Notes: generated from the sequence alone by a model not told the origin. Shown: positions 36,301-48,119, counted from the stretch's first letter. The stretch: 64,000 nt of DNA from Tenodera sinensis (GCA_030765045.1 CM060966.1:63757786-63821785), one strand, 5' to 3'. Numbers and translations are program-made.

Positions 36301-36400
36301 ATCCTTTCTTTCCTTCTTTCCCCCTTTCCTTCCTTCTTTCTTCGCTTCTTTCTTTGTTTCTTTGTTTCTTTCTTTCTATCTTTCCTTCTTTCTTTGTTTC
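33400..36400. repeat. Tract zone 4: 2.0-kb duplication with nested 588-bp copy
   Basis: The blocks at about 33,400-34,400 and 35,400-36,400 share CTCTTTCTTGCTTG followed by TTTGTGTCTTTC, and TTGATTCTTTAATTCC (33,711 and 35,736 for the TGATT, offset 2,025). The landmark TTCCATCGTTCTTTAC with GTAGCTTTCCTAGC occurs at 34,163, 34,751 and 36,173, adding a nested copy at +588. A decayed fourth version, TTACATCGTTCTGTAC, lies near 38,390. Confidence 0.78.
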
Positions 36401-36499
36401 TTTCCTTCCTTCTTTCGTTCATTCCTTATTTCTTTCTTACTTTCTTTCCTTCCTTCTTTCTGTTCTTCTTTCCTTCTTTCCATCCTTCTTTACTTCATT

Positions 36500-38588
36500 C
36501 TTTCTTTCTCTCTCTCTTTCTTTCTTTCCTTCTATGTTTCTTTATATCATTCATTCTCTCTATTCTTTCTATCTGTCTTACTTACTTGCTTGCTTTCTTT
36601 CTTTCTTTCTTTCTATCTTTACTTCTTCCTTTCCTTCCTTCCATCTTTCTTCCTTTCTTTCGTTAATCCTTTCTTTCCTTTTTTCCCTCTTTCCTTCCTT
36701 CTTTCTTCGCTTCTTTCTTTGTTTCTTTGTTTCTTTCTTTCTATCTTTCCTTCTTTCTTTGTTTCTTTCCTTCCTTCTTTCGTTCATTCCTTCTTTCTTT
36801 CTTCCTTTCCTTCCTTCTTTCTTTTCTTCTTTCCTTCTTTACTTCATTCTTTCTTTCTCTCTTTCTTTCTTTCTTTCCTTCTTTCCTTCTGTGTTTCTTT
36901 ATATCATTATTTCTCTCTATTCTTTCTATCTTTCTTACTTTCTTGCTTGCTTACTTTCTTTCCTTCCTTTTTTCTTTTCTTCTTTCTTTCCCTCTTTCCA
37001 TCCTTCTTCACTTCCTTCTTTCTTTCTTTCTTTCTTTCTTTCTATCTTTACTACTTTCCTTCTTTCCAACTTTCTTTCTTTCTTGCTTTCTTTCTTTCTT
37101 TCTTCCTTTCTTTCTTTCTTTCCTTCTTTCTTTCTTTCTTTCTATCTTTACTTCTTTCCAACTTTCTTTCTTTCTTGCTTTCTTTCATTCTTCCTTTCTT
37201 TCCTTCTTTCTTTCTTTCTTTTTTTCTTTCATTCTTTCTTACTTTGTTTGTTTCTTTGTTTCTTTCTTCCTTTGTATCATTCTTTCTTTCCATCTTTCTT
37301 TCCTTCTTTCTTTCATTCACCTTTCTGCTGTTCTATGTATCTTTCTTTCTTTCTTGCTTGCCTGCTTTGTTTGTTTCCTTCTTTGTTTCTTTCTTTTCTT
37401 TTTTCTTTCCTTCGTTCATTCTCTCGTTCCTTCGTTCTTAAGTTAACTCTTTCTTTCCTTCTATTTTTACTTCTTTCTTTCTTTCCCTTTCCATCTTTCT
37501 TTCTTTATATCTTGCTTTCTTTCTTGCTTCCTTACTTTCTTTTCATCTTTCTTTCTTTCATTCTTTCTTTCCTTCTTTATTACTTTCTTCCTTTCTTTGT
37601 TTCTTTCTTTCATTCTTTCTTTCATGCTTTCTTTCCTTCTTTCCCTATTTCCTTCCTTCTTTCTTTTTTCTTTCTTTATTTTCCTTCCTTCTTTCTTTCC
37701 TTGTTTCTTTCCTTCTTTGTTTCATTTATTCTTTCTATTCTTTCTATCTGTCTTTCTTACTCTCCTGCTTGCTTTCTTTCTTTCCTTCCTTCTTTCTTTT
37801 CTTCTTTCATTCGCATTTTCCTACCTTGTTTACTTCTTTCTTTCATTCTTTCTTTTCTTCTTTCCATTCTCCTTTACTTCTTTCTTTCTTCCTTTCATTC
37901 CCTCTTTCTATCTTTCCTTCTTTCTTTCCTTCTTTTTTCCTTTCTTTTTTCCTTCCTTCTTTCTTTCATTCTTTGCCTCTTTCCTTCCTTCTTTGTTTGT
38001 TTGTTTGTTTCTTTCTTTCTTTCTTTCTCTCGTTCTCTCCTTCCTTTCTTTCCTTCTTTCCCTCTTTCCTTCTTTCTTTCGTTCTTTCTTTCTCTCCTTA
38101 CTTTCTTTCCTCCTTTCACTCTTTCCTTCCTTCGTTCTTTCTTTACTTCTTTCCTTCTTTCTTTCCGCCTTTCTTTCCTTCTTTCTTTCGTCCATTATTT
38201 CTATTCTTTCTATCTTTCTTTCTTTGGTTCTTTATTGCTTTCTTTCCTTCTTTCCCTCTTTCCTTCCTTCCTTCTTTCTTTCTTTCCTTCTTTCTTTCTT
38301 TCTTTCTTTCTTTCTTTCATTCATTCTTTCTATTCTTTCTATTTTTCTTTCTTGCTTGCTTTGTTCCTTTCCTTCTTTCTTCCCTTCTTTACATCGTTCT
38401 GTACTTCTTTCTTTCCTCCTTTCTTTCTTTGTATCTTTCCTAATTTCTTTCATTCCTTCTTTCCTTCCTTCTTGCTTGCTTTCTTTCTTCTTTTCTTTCT
38501 TTCCTTCTTCCTTTCTTTCCTTCTTTCCCTCTTTCCTTCCTTCTTTCTTTGTTTCTTTGTTTGTTTGTTTCTTTCTTTCTTTCCTTCC

Positions 38589-38619
<31 letters not shown>

Positions 38620-39221
38620 CTTCTTTCCTTACCTGTTTCTTTCTTTCCTTTTTTCTTTCTTTCTTTCTCTCTTTCCGTCATTCTTTTCTTCTTTCCTTCT
38701 TTCCATCCTTCTTTACCTCATTCTTTCATTCTTTCTTTCCTTCTTTCCATCCTACTTTACTTCTTTCTTTCTCTCCTTCTTTGTTTCTTTATTTCATTCA
38801 TTCTCTCTATTCTTTCTATCTTTCTTACTTTCTTGCTTGCTTACTTTCTTTTCTTACTTCTTTCTTTTCTTCTTTCTTTCCCTCTTTCCATCCTTGTTTA
38901 CTTCTTTCTTTCATTCTTTCTTTCCTTCTTTCCATCCTTCTTTACTTCCTTGCTTCTTTCTTTCTTTCTTTTTTGTATCATTCTTTCTCTCCATTGTTTC
39001 TTTCCTCCTTTCCCTCTTTCCTTCCTTCGTTCTATCTTTCTTTCTCTTTCTTTATTTCTTTCTGTCCCTCTTTCCCTATTTCCTTCCTTCTTTGTTTCTT
39101 TCTTTACTTCTTTCCTTCTTAATTTCCTCCTTTCTTTCCTTCTTTCTTTCGTTCATTCTTTCTGTTCTTTCTATCTTTCTTTGCTTCTTTCTTTCCTACT
39201 TCCCCTCTTTCCTTTCTTCGT

Positions 39222-39257
<36 letters not shown>

Positions 39258-40415
39258 TCGTTCTTTCCTTCCTTCTTGCTGGCTTTCTTTCTTTCCTTCT
39301 TTTTTTCTTTCTTCCGTCCTTTCTTTCCTTCATTTTTCTTTCCTTGTTTCCTTCTTTCCTTCCTTCTTTCTTTGTTTCTTCCTTTGTTTGTTTCTTTCTT
39401 TCTATCCTTCCTTCTTTCTTTGTTTCTTTGTTTGTTTCCTTCTTCGTTTCTTTCTTTCTTTCCTTCTTTCTTTCTCTCTTTCTTTCCTTCTTTCTTTTCT
39501 TCTTTTCTTCTTTGCATCCTTCTTTACTATAGTCTTTCATTCTTTCTTTCCTTCGTTCCATCCTACTTTACTTCCTTCCTTCTTTTTATCTTTCTTTCTT
39601 TCTTTCCTTCTTTGTTTCTTTATTTCATTCATGCTTTATATCTCTTATTTTCTTGCTTGCTTAGTTTCTTTCCTTCCTTCTTTCTTTTCTTCTTTCTTTC
39701 CTTCTTTCTTTCTTTAACTCTTTCTTTCTTCCCTTCTATCTTTACTTCTTTCTTTCTTTCCCTCTTTCCATCTTTTTTTCTATCTTTCTTATTTTCTTTC
39801 TTGCTTCCTTACTTACCTTCCCTCTTTCTTTCTTTAATTCTTTCCTTCTTTTTTGCTTTCTTTCTTTCTTTGTTTCTTTCTTTCGTTCTTTCTTTCATTC
39901 TTTCTTACCTCCTTTCCCTATTTCCTTCCTTCTTTCTTTTTTTCTTTCTTTACTTCTTTCCTACTTTCTTTCCTTCTTTCTTTCCGTCTTTGTTTCATTC
40001 ATTCCTTCTATTCTTTCTATCTTTCTTTCTTTCTTGCTTGCCTGCTTTGTTTCTTTCCTTCTTTCTTTCTTTTCTTCTTTCTTTCTTTCATTTTCTCTTT
40101 CCTTATTTCTTTTTTCAACTCTTTCTTTCTTTCTTTCTTTCTATCTTTACTTCTTTCTTTCTTTCTCTCTTTCCAACATTCTTTCTTTCATTCTTTCTTT
40201 CCTTCTTTCGTACTTTCTTTGTTTCTTTCTCTCTTTCATTCTATCTTTCCTTCTTTCCCTATTTCCTTCCTTCTTTCTTTTTTTTTTCTTTACTTCTTTC
40301 CTTCTTTCTTTCCTCCTTTCTTTCCTTCTTTGTTTCATTTATTCTTTCTATTCTTTCTGTCTTTCTTACTTGCTTTCTTTCTTTCCTTCGTTGTTTCTTT
40401 CTTTCCTTCTTTCCT

Positions 40416-40459
<44 letters not shown>

Positions 40460-40500
40460 TGTCTCTATCTTTCTTTCTTTCTTACTTCTTTTCTTTCTTT
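36500..40500. repeat. Tract zone 5: pyrimidine repeat rich in TTGCTTGCTT boxes
   Basis: This is mixed TTTC/TTCC repeat with recurring CTATTCTTTCTATC boxes but fewer clear kilobase-scale copies. CACCTTTCTGCTGTTC near 37,320 and TTCTTAAGTTAACTC near 37,437 are among its few purine-rich interruptions. The right edge at about 39,950-40,450 recurs near 42,950-43,500. No gene or RNA is visible. Confidence 0.6.
40415..40460. repeat. Perfect TTTC run, 46 bp
   Basis: An uninterrupted TTTC run of about 11 units lies between a CC doublet and a G at 40,461. It sits at the right end of the block shared with about 43 kb. Confidence 0.85.
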
Positions 40501-41544
40501 CCTTCTTCTTTTCTTTCTTCCACTCTCTCTTTCTTTCTTTTTTACTTTCTTCTTTTTTCTTTCTTTGTTTCATTCTTTCTTTGGTTACTTCTTTTGTTCT
40601 TTTTTTCTTTCTTTCTAACTTTCGTTCTTTCTTTGTTTGTTTGTTTCTTTCCTTCCGTCTTTCTCTCCCTCTTTCCCTCTTTCCTTGCTTGTTTCTTTCT
40701 TTCTTTGTTTCTTTGTTCCTTTACTTCTTTCCTTCTTTCTTTCCTAGCTTATTTCATCCTTCCCTTGCTTTCTTTCATTCATTCTTTCTATTCTTTCTAT
40801 CTTTCTGATTGCTTTCTTTCTCGCTTCCTTTCTGTCTTTCCTTCCTACTTCCTTTATTTCCCTCTCTCTTTCTTTCTATGTTTCTTTCTTTCCTTCGTTC
40901 CCTCTTTCCCTCCTGCTTACTTTGTTTCTTTGTTTGTTTCTTTATTTTTTTCTCTCTGTTTCTCTCCTTTCTTTCCTTCTTTCCCTTTTTCCTTGCTTCG
41001 TTCTTTCTTTCCTTCTTTCTCTCATTCTTTCTTTCTTTCTTTGTTTTTCTTTCTTTCCTTCCTTCTTTCTTTTTGTTTCATTCCATTTCTCTTTCTTTCT
41101 TTCTTTCCTTCCTTTTTTCTTCTCTTGTTTCTTTCATTCCTTCTTTCCTTCTTTCTTTCGTTCATTCTTTCTTTCTTTGTTTATTTGTTTGTGTCTTTCT
41201 TACTTTCCTTCCTTCCTTATTTCTTTCTTTCTTTGTTTTATTCTTTTCTTGTTTCTTTTTTTCCATCTTTCCTTCTTTCCTTCGTGCCTTCTTTCGATCC
41301 TTTTTTCTTTCTTTCTTACTTTCGGTCTTTCGTTCTTTGTTTGTTTGTTTGTTTCTTTCATTCTTTCTTTCTTTCCTCCTTTCTTTCCTTCTTTCCCTCT
41401 TTCTTTGCGTCTTTCTTTCAATATTTTTTTTTTCTCTTTACTTCTTTCATTCTTTCTTTCCTAGCTTCTTTCATCCTATCCATCCTTCTTTCTTTCATTC
41501 ATTCTTTCTATTCTTTCTATCTTTCCTTCTTTCCTTCTTGCTTG

Positions 41545-41583
<39 letters not shown>

Positions 41584-43121
41584 TCCTTTCTTCTTTGTTT
41601 CCTTCTTTCCATTCTTCTTTACCTTTTCCTTTCATTCCCCTCTTTCCTTCTTTCCATCCATCTTTACTTCCTTGTTTCTTTCTTTATTTCTTTCTATCTT
41701 TACTTCTTTCTTTCTTTCCTTCTTTCCATCTTTCTATCTTTCTTTCTTTCTTTGCTTCTTTCTTTCCTTCCTTCTTTACCTCTTCCCTTCTGTCTTTCTT
41801 TATTTCATTCATTCTTTCAATTGTTTCTATCTTTCTTCCTTTCTTGCTTGCTTTCTTTCTTTCCTTGTTTCTTTCTTTTCTTCTTTCTTTCCTTCTTTCT
41901 ATCCTCCTTTACTTCTTTCTTTATTTGTTTCTTTCCTTCTCTCTTTCCTAATTTATTTCTTTCCTTCTTTCTTGCTTTCTTTGTTTCCTCCTTTCTTTTC
42001 TTCTTTCTTTCTTTCTTTCCCTCTTTCCTTCCTTCCTTCGTTGTTTCTTCCTTTCTGTTTTTCTTTCCTTCTATCTTTTATTTTTCGTTCTTTCTCTCCT
42101 TTCTTTCTTTCCTTCTTTACCTCTTTCCTTCCTTCGTTCTTTATTTCTTAGTTTCTTTCTTCCTTCCTTTCTTTCCTTCCTAGTACTTTTCTTTCTTTCT
42201 TTGTTTCTTTCTATCTTTCGATCTTTCTTTCTTTCTTACGTTCTTTCTTTCTTTCTATCTTCATTCTTTCTCTCTTCAGTCTTTCTTTCTTAATTTTTTT
42301 CCTTCTTTCCTTCCTTCTTTCGTTCCATTTTTCTTTCTTTCTTACTTTCTTTCGATCTTTGTTTGTTTGTTTGTTTCTTGCTTGCTTTCCTCCAATCTTT
42401 CCTTATTTCCATCCTTCTGTACTTCTTTCTTTTTTTCCTTACTTCTTTCCTTCTTTGTTTCCTTCTTTCTTTGAGTAATTTCCATCCTTCTTTCTTTAAT
42501 TCATTATTTCTATTCTTTCTATCTTTGTTTCTTTCTTTCCTGCTTGCGTTTTATCTCACCTTCTTTCTCTCCTTCTTTCGATGCTTCTTTGCTTATTTCT
42601 TTGATTCTTTCTTTCCTTGTTTCCATCCTTCCTTACTTCCTTCTTTCTTTCTCTCTTTCTTTCTATGTTCACTTTTTTCTTTCCTTCTTTCCATATTTCT
42701 TTCTTTCTTGTTTGCTTGCTTTCTTTCATTCTTCTTTCTTTCTTTGTTCCCTTCTCTCTTTCTTTGTTTCTTTATTTCTTTCATTGTTTGTTTGTTTCTT
42801 TCTTTCTTGCTTGCTTTCTATCTTTCCTTCTTTCTTTCTTTTCTTCTTTCTTTCCCTCTTTCCATCCTTCTTTACCTGTTTGTTTTATTCTTTCTTTCCA
42901 TCTTTCCCTATTTCCTTCCTTCTTTCTTTTTTGCTTTCTTTACTTCTTTCCTACTTTCTTTCCTTCCTTCTTTCCTTGTTTGTTTCATTTATTCTTTCTA
43001 TTCTTTCTATCTTTCTTTCTTGCTTGCCTGCTTTGTTTCTTTCCTTCTTTCTTTCTTTCCTTCTTTCTTTCTTTTCTTCTTTCTTTCTTTCATTTTCTCT
43101 TTCCTTATTTCTGTTTTCAAC

Positions 43122-43122
<1 letters not shown>

Positions 43123-43172
<50 letters not shown>
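43123..43172. repeat. Perfect TTTC run, 50 bp
   Basis: An uninterrupted TTTC run of about 12 units follows TTTTCAACTC and is ended by CTATC at 43,171. Its counterpart in the 3.0-kb upstream copy, after 40,116, is much shorter. Confidence 0.88.
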
Positions 43173-43260
43173 ATCTTTACTTCTTTCTTTCTTTCGCTCT
43201 TTCCAACATTCTTTGTTTCTTTCTTTATTTGTTTCTTGCTTACTTTCTTTCTTTCCCTCT

Positions 43261-43292
<32 letters not shown>

Positions 43293-44511
43293 TCATTCTT
43301 TCTTTCCTTCTTTGTTACTTTCTTGCTTTCTTTCTTTCTTTCTTTCTTTCTTTCATTCTATCTTTCCTTCTTTCCCTATTTCCTTCCTTGTTTCTTTCTT
43401 TTTTGTTTCTTTACTTCTTTCCTTCTTTCTTTCCTTCTTTGTTTCATTTATTGTTTCTATTCTTTCTATCTTTCTATCTTTCTGTCTTTCTTACTTGCTT
43501 TCTTTCTTTCCTTCCTTCTTTCTTCTCCTCTTTCTTTCCAATTTTCCATCCTTCTTTACTTCTTTCCTTCATTCTTTCTTTTCTTCTTTCCATCCTCCTT
43601 TACTTCTTTCTTTCTTTCATTCCCTCTTTCTATCTTTCCTGCTTTCTTTCCTTTTTTCCTTTTTTGCTTCTTTTTTTCATTTCTTTTTTGCTTCTTTGTT
43701 TCTTTCTTTCTTTGCCTCTTTCCTTCCTTGTCTCTGTGCTTCTTTGTTTGTTTGTTTCTTTCTTTCTTTCTTTCTTTCTTTCTTTATTTCTCTCGTACTC
43801 TCTTTTCTTTCTTTCCTTCTTTCCCTCTTTCCTTCCTTCGTTCTTGCTTTCTTTCCGTCTTTCTTTCCTTCTTTCTTTGTTTCTTTTGTTTCTTTCCTTG
43901 CTTCTTTCTTTCTTTCTCTCCTTACTTTCTTTTTCCTTTCACTCTTTCCTTCCTTCGTTCTTTCTCTCTTTCTTACTTACCTTCTTTCTTTCTTTGTTTC
44001 TTTCTTTCCTTCTTTCCCTATTTACTTCCTTCTTTCTTTCTTCCTTTCTTTCTTTCCTTCGTAGTTTCTTTCTTTCCTCCTTTCTTTCGTTCATTATTTC
44101 TATTCTTTCTATCTTTCTTTCTTTGCTTGTTTATTTCTTTCTTTCCTTCTTTCCCATTTTCTTTCCTTCCTTCTTTCTCTCCTTCTTTCTTTCCTTCTTT
44201 CTTTATTTCGTTCATTCTTTCTATTCTTTCTATCTTTCTTTCTTGCTTGCTTTCGTTCTTTCTTCCTTCGATTCTTTCTTTCCTTCTTTCCCTCTTTCAA
44301 TCCTTCTTTCTTTGTTTCCATCTTTGTTTGTTTGTTTCTTTGTTGCTTTCCTTCCTTCTTTCTTAGTTTCTTTCTTTCTTTATTTCCTTCTTTCTTTCAA
44401 TCTTTCTTTCTTTCCTTGTTTCTTTCTTTCTTTCCGTCTTTCTGTTCTTCTTTCCTTCTTTCCATCCTTCTTTACTTCATTCTTTCTTTCCTTCTTTCCA
44501 TCCTACTATAC

Positions 44512-44512
44512 T

Positions 44513-44568
<56 letters not shown>

Positions 44569-44570
44569 TC
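44512..44570. repeat. Perfect TTTC run, about 58 bp
   Basis: An uninterrupted TTTC run of about 14 units lies between CCTACTATACTTC and CCTTCTTTG. The left boundary is set at the last non-TTTC step. Confidence 0.88.
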
Positions 44571-45030
44571 CTTCTTTGTTTCTTTATTTCATCCATTCTC
44601 TCTATTCTTTCTTTCTGTCTTCCTTGCTTACTTTCTTTCTTCCTTCTTTCTTTTCCTCTTTCTTTCCCTCTTTCCATCCTTGTTTATTTCTTTCTTTCAT
44701 TCTTTCTTTCTTTCTTTCTTCCTTTGTTTCATTCTTCCCTTCTTTCTTTGGTTACTTATTTCGTTCCTTTTTTCTTTCTTTCTTTCTAAGTTTCGTTCTT
44801 TCGTTCTTTGTTGGTTTGTTTCTTTCTTTCCTTCTTTCTTTCCTTCTTTCCCTCTTTCTTTGCTTCTTTCTTTGCTTCTTTCTTTCTTTCTTTCTTTCTT
44901 CGTTTCTTTACTTCTTTCGTTCTTTCTTTCCTAGCTTCTTTCATCCTTTCCTTGCTTCTTTCATTCAGTCATTCTTTCTATTCTTTCTGTCTTTCTTTCT
45001 TATTGCTTTCTTTCTTTCCTTCTTTCTTTC

Positions 45031-45070
45031 TGTCGACGATCCCTTAAACCCAACACACTCTCTCACTCAC
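45031..45070. other. Non-pyrimidine island inside the tract
   Basis: These 40 bases break the tract completely. They contain a GTCGAC palindrome, then CCCTTAAACCC, then CAACACACTCTCTCACTCAC. Purine content is far above the surroundings, and the four-base step is lost. There is no second copy in the window. The 250 bp to the right also depart from the usual pattern, with TTAATTCTATCTTAAC near 45,128 and CGTACGTAC near 45,273. It may be a relic of inserted or pre-existing DNA, or a misassembly or sequencing join. It is too short to identify. Confidence 0.75.
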
Positions 45071-45420
45071 TTTTTTCTTTCTTTTCTTCTTTCTGTCCTT
45101 CCTTCAATCCTTCTTTACTTCGTTCTTTAATTCTATCTTAACTTCTATCTTACTTTCCTTCTTTCCATCTTTCTTTCTTTCTTTCTTTCCTTCTTTTCAT
45201 CCTTCTATACTTCGATCTTTCTTTCTATCTTTACTTCTTTCTTAGTTTCCTTCTTTCCATCTTTCTTTCTTTCGTACGTACTTACTTTCCTTCCTTCTTC
45301 CTTTCCTTCTTTCTTTCTTTCTTTCTTTCTTTATATCTTTCATTCTTTCTTCCCTTCATTCCTGCATTTTTTCTTTCAATCATTTTTTCTACTCTTTCTA
45401 TCTTTCTTACTTTTTTTGCT
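45071..45420. repeat. Atypical pyrimidine segment right of the island
   Basis: This is pyrimidine-rich sequence with more A-containing steps than usual (ATCTTAACTTCTATC, TTCGATC, TTCGTACGTACTTAC). The very long + strand open frames present elsewhere stop here. It carries no landmark of the box family until TCTACTCTTTCTATC near 45,391. It appears to be unique to this location in the window. Confidence 0.5.
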
Positions 45421-47359
45421 ACTTTGTTTCTTTCTTTCCTTCTGTCCCTCTTTCCATCTTTCTTCCTTCCTTCTTTCTTTGTTTGTTTCATTCTTTCTCT
45501 CTTCCTTACTTTCTTTGTTACTTTCTTTCGTTCTTTGTTCCTTTCTTTCTTTCCTTCCTAGTTTCTCTCTTTCTTTCTTTTTTTCTTTCTTCTTTCTTTC
45601 TTTCTTTGTTTCATTCTTTCCTTCTTTCTTTGGTTACTTCTTTCCTTCTTTTTATCTTTCTTTCTAACTTTCGTTCTTTCGTTCTTTCTTTGTTTGTTTC
45701 TTTCTTTCCTTCTTTCTTTCCCTCTTTCCCTCTTTCTTTGCTTGTTTCTTTCTTTCTTTGTTTCTTTACTTCTTTCCTTCTTTCTTTCCTAGCTTATTTC
45801 ACCCTTTCCTTGTTTTCTTTCATTCATTCTTTCTATTCTTTCAATCTTTCTGTCTTTTTGCTTTGGTTCTCGCTTCATTTCTTTATTTCCTTCCTACTTC
45901 CTTTATTTCCTTCTCTCTTTCTTTCTATCTTTTTTTCTTTCCTTCTTTCCCTCTTTCCCTCCTTCTTACTTTGTTTCTTTGTTTGTTTGTTTCTTTCTTT
46001 TTTCTCTCTGTTTCTCTCCTTTCTTTCCTTCTTCCCTTTTTCCTTGCTTCGTTCTTTCTTTCCTTCTTTCTTTCGTTAATTCTTTCTTTCTTTGTTTATT
46101 TCTTTGTTTGTGTCTTTCTTACCTTCCTTCCTTCCTTATTTCTGTCTTTGTTTCATTCTTTGCTTGTTTCTTTTTTTCCTTCTTTCCTTCTTTCCTTCGT
46201 GCCTTCTTTCGATCCTTTTTTCTTTCTTTCTTATTTTCGGTCTTTCGTTCTTTGTTTATTTGTTTGTTTGTTTCTTTCCCTCTTTCTTTGCTTCTTTCTT
46301 TCCATATTTGATCGTCTCTTTACTTCTTTCATTCTTTCTTTCCTAGCTTCTTTCATCCTATCCATCCTTCTTTCTTTCATTCATTCTTTCTATTCTTTCT
46401 ATCTTTCCTTCTTTCCTTCTTGCTTGCTTTCTTTCCTTCTTTCTTTCTTTTCTTCTTTGTTTCCTTCTTTCCATTCTTCTTTACCTTTTCCTTTCATTCC
46501 TCTCTTTCCTTCTTTCCATCCTTCTTTAGTTCCTTGTTTTTTCTTTATTTCTTTCTATCTTTACTTAATTCTTTCTTTCCTTCTTTCCATCTTTCTATCT
46601 TTCTTTCTTTCTTTCTTTGCTTCTTTCTTTCCGTCCTTCTTTACCTCTTCCCTTCTGTCTTTCTTTATTTCATTCATTCTTTCTATTCTTTCTATCTTTC
46701 TTTCTTGCTTGCTTTCTTTCTTTCCTTGTTTCTTTCTTTTCTTCTTTCTTTCCTTCTTTCCATCCTTCTTTACTTCTTTCTTTATTTGTTTCTTTCTTTC
46801 TATATTTCCTAATTTCTTTCTTTCCTTCTTTCTTTCTTTCTTTGTTTCCTCCTTTCTTTCTTTCCTTCTTTCTTTCGTTCCTTTCTTCTTTCTTACTTTC
46901 TTTCGTTCTTTGTTTGTTTGTTTGTTTCTGGCTTGCTTTCCTCCTATCTTTCCTCATTTGCATCCTTCTGTACTTCTTTCTTTGTTTCCTTACTCCTTTC
47001 CTTCTTTGTTTCCTTCTTTCTTTGAATCATTTCCATCCTTCTTTCTTTAATTCATTATTTCTATTCTTTCTATCTTTCTTTCTTTCTTTCTTTGTTTCTT
47101 GCTTGCGTTTTATCTTACCTTCTTTCTTTCCTTCTTTCGATGCTTCTTTACTTATTTCTTACATTCTTTCTTTCCTTGATTCCATCCTTCCTTACTTCCC
47201 TCTTTCTTTCTCTCTTTCTTTCTATCTTCACTTTTTTCTTTCCTTCTTTCCATATTTCTTTCTTTCTTGCTTGCTTGCTTGCTTTCTTTCATTCTTCTTT
47301 CTTTCTTTGTTCCCTTCTCTCTTTCTTTGTTTCTTTCTTTCTTTGATTGTTTGTTTGTT

Positions 47360-47991
47360 TCTTTCTTTCTTGGTTGCTTTCTATCTTTCCTTCTTTCTTT
47401 CTTTTCTTATTTCTTTCCCTCTTTCCATCCTTCTTTTCCTGTTTCTTTTATTCTTTCTTTCCTTCTTTACATCCTTCTTTACTTCCGTCTTTCTTTGTTT
47501 CTTTCTTTCTTATTTCCTTTCCTTCTTTCTTTGTTTCACTCTTTCTTTCTCTCTTTGTCACTTTCTCTCTTTCTTTGTTTCTTTCTTCTTTTGTTTGTTT
47601 GTTTCTTTCTTTCTTTCTTTCTTGCTTGCTTTCTTTGTGTCCTACTTTCTTTCTTTTCTTCTTTCCTTCCCTCATTCCATCCTTCTTTACCGGTTTGTTT
47701 TATTCTTTCTTTCCTTCTTTCCATCCTTCTTTATTTCCGTCTTTCTTTCTTTCTTATTTCCTTTCCTTCTTTCTTTCTTTCTTTCTTTCACTCTTTCTTT
47801 CTCTCCTTGTCACTTTCTCTCTTTCTTTGTTTCCTTCTTTGTTTGTTTGTTTGTGTGTTTGTTTCTTTCTTTCTTGCTTGGTTTTTTTGTGTCCTTCTTT
47901 CTTTCTTTTCGTCTTTCCTTCCCTCATTCCATCCTTCTTTACTTGTTTCTTTTATTCTTTCTTTCCTTCTTTCCATCCGTCTGTACTTCCT

Positions 47992-48000
<9 letters not shown>
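47360..48000. repeat. Tract zone 7: about 252-bp tandem repeat, two full copies and a partial
   Basis: A unit of about 252 bp is repeated head to tail. It runs through TTGCTTGCTTTC, a CCATCCTTCTTTAC step, a TTTATTCTTTC step, TTTCACTCTTTC and a TTGTCACTTTCTCTC landmark (TGTCAC at 47,557 and 47,809), ending in GTTTGTTTGTTT. Copies lie at about 47,360-47,620 and 47,620-47,870, with a partial third to about 48,000. This is the clearest regular minisatellite-scale array inside the tract. Confidence 0.8.
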
Positions 48001-48035
<35 letters not shown>

Positions 48036-48119
48036 TCCTTCTTACCATCTTTCTTTCTTGCTCGCTTTCTCTCTCTCTCTTTCTTCCCTTCTCTCTTTCC
48101 TTCTCTCCTTCTTTCATTC

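Larger units (their letters stand above)
39950..43500. repeat. Tract block repeated at about 3.0-kb offset
   Basis: The block at about 39,950-40,450 recurs at about 42,950-43,500. Both contain TTGCTTGCCTGCTTTG, then CATTTTCTCTTTCC, then a TTTTCAACTC landmark (40,116 and 43,118 for the CAACTC, offset 3,002), followed by a long pure TTTC run and TTCCAACATTC. The pure run differs in length between the copies, showing slippage after duplication. Confidence 0.75.
32950..47100. repeat. Dispersed box family (TCTATTCTTTCTATCTTTC) within the tract
   Basis: A box of about 50 bp contains ATTCATTC, then CTATTCTTTCTATCTTTC, then TTGCTTGCTT. I see it about 25 times between about 32.95 and 47.1 kb, for example near 34,518, 35,117, 35,283, 35,942, 36,560, 38,808, 40,009, 41,508, 42,995, 44,600, 46,389 and 47,067. 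I do not see it outside this interval. Spacing is irregular, from about 130 to 900 bp. It defines a domain of the tract that was amplified separately from its flanks. Confidence 0.7.
40550..47600. repeat. Tract zone 6: 4.5-4.9-kb duplication
   Basis: Sequence at about 40,580-42,950 recurs at about 45,640-47,350. Landmarks are TGGTTACTTC, TTCGTGCCTTCTTTCGATCC (41,281 and 46,196, offset 4,915), CTTGCTTTCCTCC with TCCTTCTGTACTTC (42,381 and 46,932, offset 4,551) and TTTCGATGCTTC. A further TGGTTACTTATTTCG version lies near 44,750. Offset drift of about 360 bp reflects internal deletions. The 40-bp non-pyrimidine island at 45,031 lies outside the right-hand copy. Confidence 0.8.

Noticed and set aside
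38232..38681. Minus-strand frames rich in Lys, Glu and Arg that resemble charged coiled-coil proteins.
   Set aside because: They are the complement of the same tract (GAAAGAAAG). They coexist with plus-strand frames over the same bases and show no heptad pattern beyond the base repeat.
36252..39122. A 956-codon open frame, and many similar ones, rich in Phe/Ser/Leu that resemble multi-pass membrane proteins.
   Set aside because: The frames follow directly from TTTC/TTCC repetition: CTT, TTC, TCT and TTT codons, with stops excluded by the lack of purines. They overlap in all three frames, have no domain pattern and end wherever a chance TAA, TAG or TGA falls.
45041..45051. A plant-type telomere repeat, CCCTTAAACCC, in the island.
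   Set aside because: It is a single inexact copy with an extra T relative to CCCTAAACCC, and there is no tandem array. Chance similarity is more likely.
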